Below are positions 44,094-44,424 of a stretch of DNA of 44,424 nt, one piece after another. The stretch is from contig NZ_AIDW01000044.1 of the NCBI RefSeq assembly GCF_000251145.1, positions 1-44,424 on the forward strand, given 5' to 3'. Under the pieces are notes generated by a model. The model saw only the letters and a program-made list of their open reading frames with translations. It had not been told where the DNA came from and did no database searches. The translations under genes were made by a program, and so were the position numbers. Positions within the stretch are counted from its first letter, which is position 1; the number at the start of each line of letters is the position of its first letter. The stretch is from Sphingomonas sp. PAMC 26621 (GTDB taxonomy: Bacteria; Pseudomonadota; Alphaproteobacteria; Sphingomonadales; Sphingomonadaceae).

Positions 44094-44424
44094 TTAGACT
44101 TCGTCGCCATCGCGCTCGATGACGGCGCGCATTTTGCGAAGCGTGGTAGGAACTCGTACCTCCTCGGTTCGCGCTATCCGGCGAACGACGACCTCCTCGA
44201 CGACGAAAAGGCGCTTTTCGACGATGGCGCGCTCTTCAACGATTGGAATGATCAGCAGTTCGCCCTCATGGTAAGGCACAGGCGCGACGGACACTTCGCG
44301 TTCGACCACGCGGCGCTCAATCTCGATGTCCTCGCGCGCAAGCTCCGCGACGAGATTGTTTGTTATCTCTTCGACGACGGTGCGGACCCGGACATGGCTA
44401 CTTTCGACGGTCCGCTTGGACACA
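44094..44424 (-). CDS. DUF2382 (YsnF/AvaK) protein, upstream part outside window
   Basis: The frame is open to the window edge; 109 residues are visible. Repeated charged strands, VRTVVEEITNNLVAELARED, IEIERRVVEREVSVAPVPYH, LLIIPIVEERAIVEKRLFVV, are those of the DUF2382 domain. It is separated by 17 bases from the OmpA-type gene and probably co-transcribed with it. A second, unlinked-looking copy of the domain sits after the OmpA gene. Confidence 0.8.
   Translation of the reverse strand, partial: VSKRTVESSHVRVRTVVEEITNNLVAELAREDIEIERRVVEREVSVAPVPYHEGELLIIPIVEERAIVEKRLFVVEEVVVRRIARTEEVRVPTTLRKMRAVIERDGDEV

Noticed and set aside
1..44424. CRISPR array, tRNA, rRNA or riboswitch
   Set aside because: No regularly spaced direct repeats, cloverleaf or conserved riboswitch core was seen on either strand by eye.

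Overview
The window looks like chromosomal DNA of a sphingomonad-type alphaproteobacterium (Sphingomonas or a close relative). This rests on high G+C, the PEPxxW-type sorting tail on one secreted protein, a Caulobacter/Sphingomonas-type TonB receptor that ends in an A+G-rich signal-peptide gene family, a general-stress envelope cluster (DUF2382, OmpA, DUF3618, DUF1003) typical of this order, and an inositol-lipid head-group operon. It is an accessory-rich region: pieces of five transposable elements (IS630, IS30, IS3, a tyrosine recombinase and IS91) separate short functional modules. No tRNA, rRNA or CRISPR array was seen.

Layout. 0-3.4 kb: tail of an IS630 transposase, then a tightly packed minus-strand trio HNH endonuclease, SAM methyltransferase, HNH endonuclease, which is the best candidate for an undescribed defence or modification system. 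3.4-6.6 kb: remnants of small membrane/envelope genes and a slipin (SPFH) gene, all broken by frameshifts. 6.8-8.0 kb: an IS30 element with an in-frame stop, inserted in a copy of a dispersed repeat. 8.1-10.8 kb: minus-strand operon for CDP-inositol chemistry (CDP-alcohol phosphatidyltransferase, inositol-phosphate synthase, nucleotidyltransferase). 11.1-11.9 kb: PEP-CTERM protein. 12.4-14.1 kb: a 59-residue ORF, then a canonical BLUF photoreceptor overlapping a degenerate BLUF protein. 14.3-15.6 kb: IS3 element. 15.6-22.3 kb: TetR regulator divergent from a complete RND efflux operon whose outer-membrane factor carries a Gly-Thr hexanucleotide repeat. 22.7-24.2 kb: tyrosine recombinase plus truncated IS91 transposase. 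24.3-35.1 kb: an island of visibly lower G+C holding a polysaccharide utilisation locus (ROK regulator, ROK sugar kinase, TonB receptor, GH5 mannanase, GH31 glycosidase). 35.2-39.1 kb: a second, higher-G+C fragment (tail of a TonB receptor, GH43, GH92, truncated next gene). 39.3-44.4 kb: a minus-strand stress/envelope cluster, several members of which are split by many one-base shifts.

How genes work together. The two carbohydrate blocks together would take up and strip mannose-rich glycans: the TonB receptor imports oligosaccharides, the Tat-exported GH5 cleaves mannan, GH31/GH43/GH92 remove side chains and alpha-mannose, and the ROK kinase phosphorylates the released sugar under control of the divergent ROK repressor. 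The inositol operon would make inositol phosphate, activate it with CTP and transfer it to a lipid or inositol acceptor. The pervasive frameshifts in 3.7-6.6 kb and 40.2-42.1 kb retain recognisable family sequence in changing frames, so either read errors or very recent decay must be settled before these genes are called dead.
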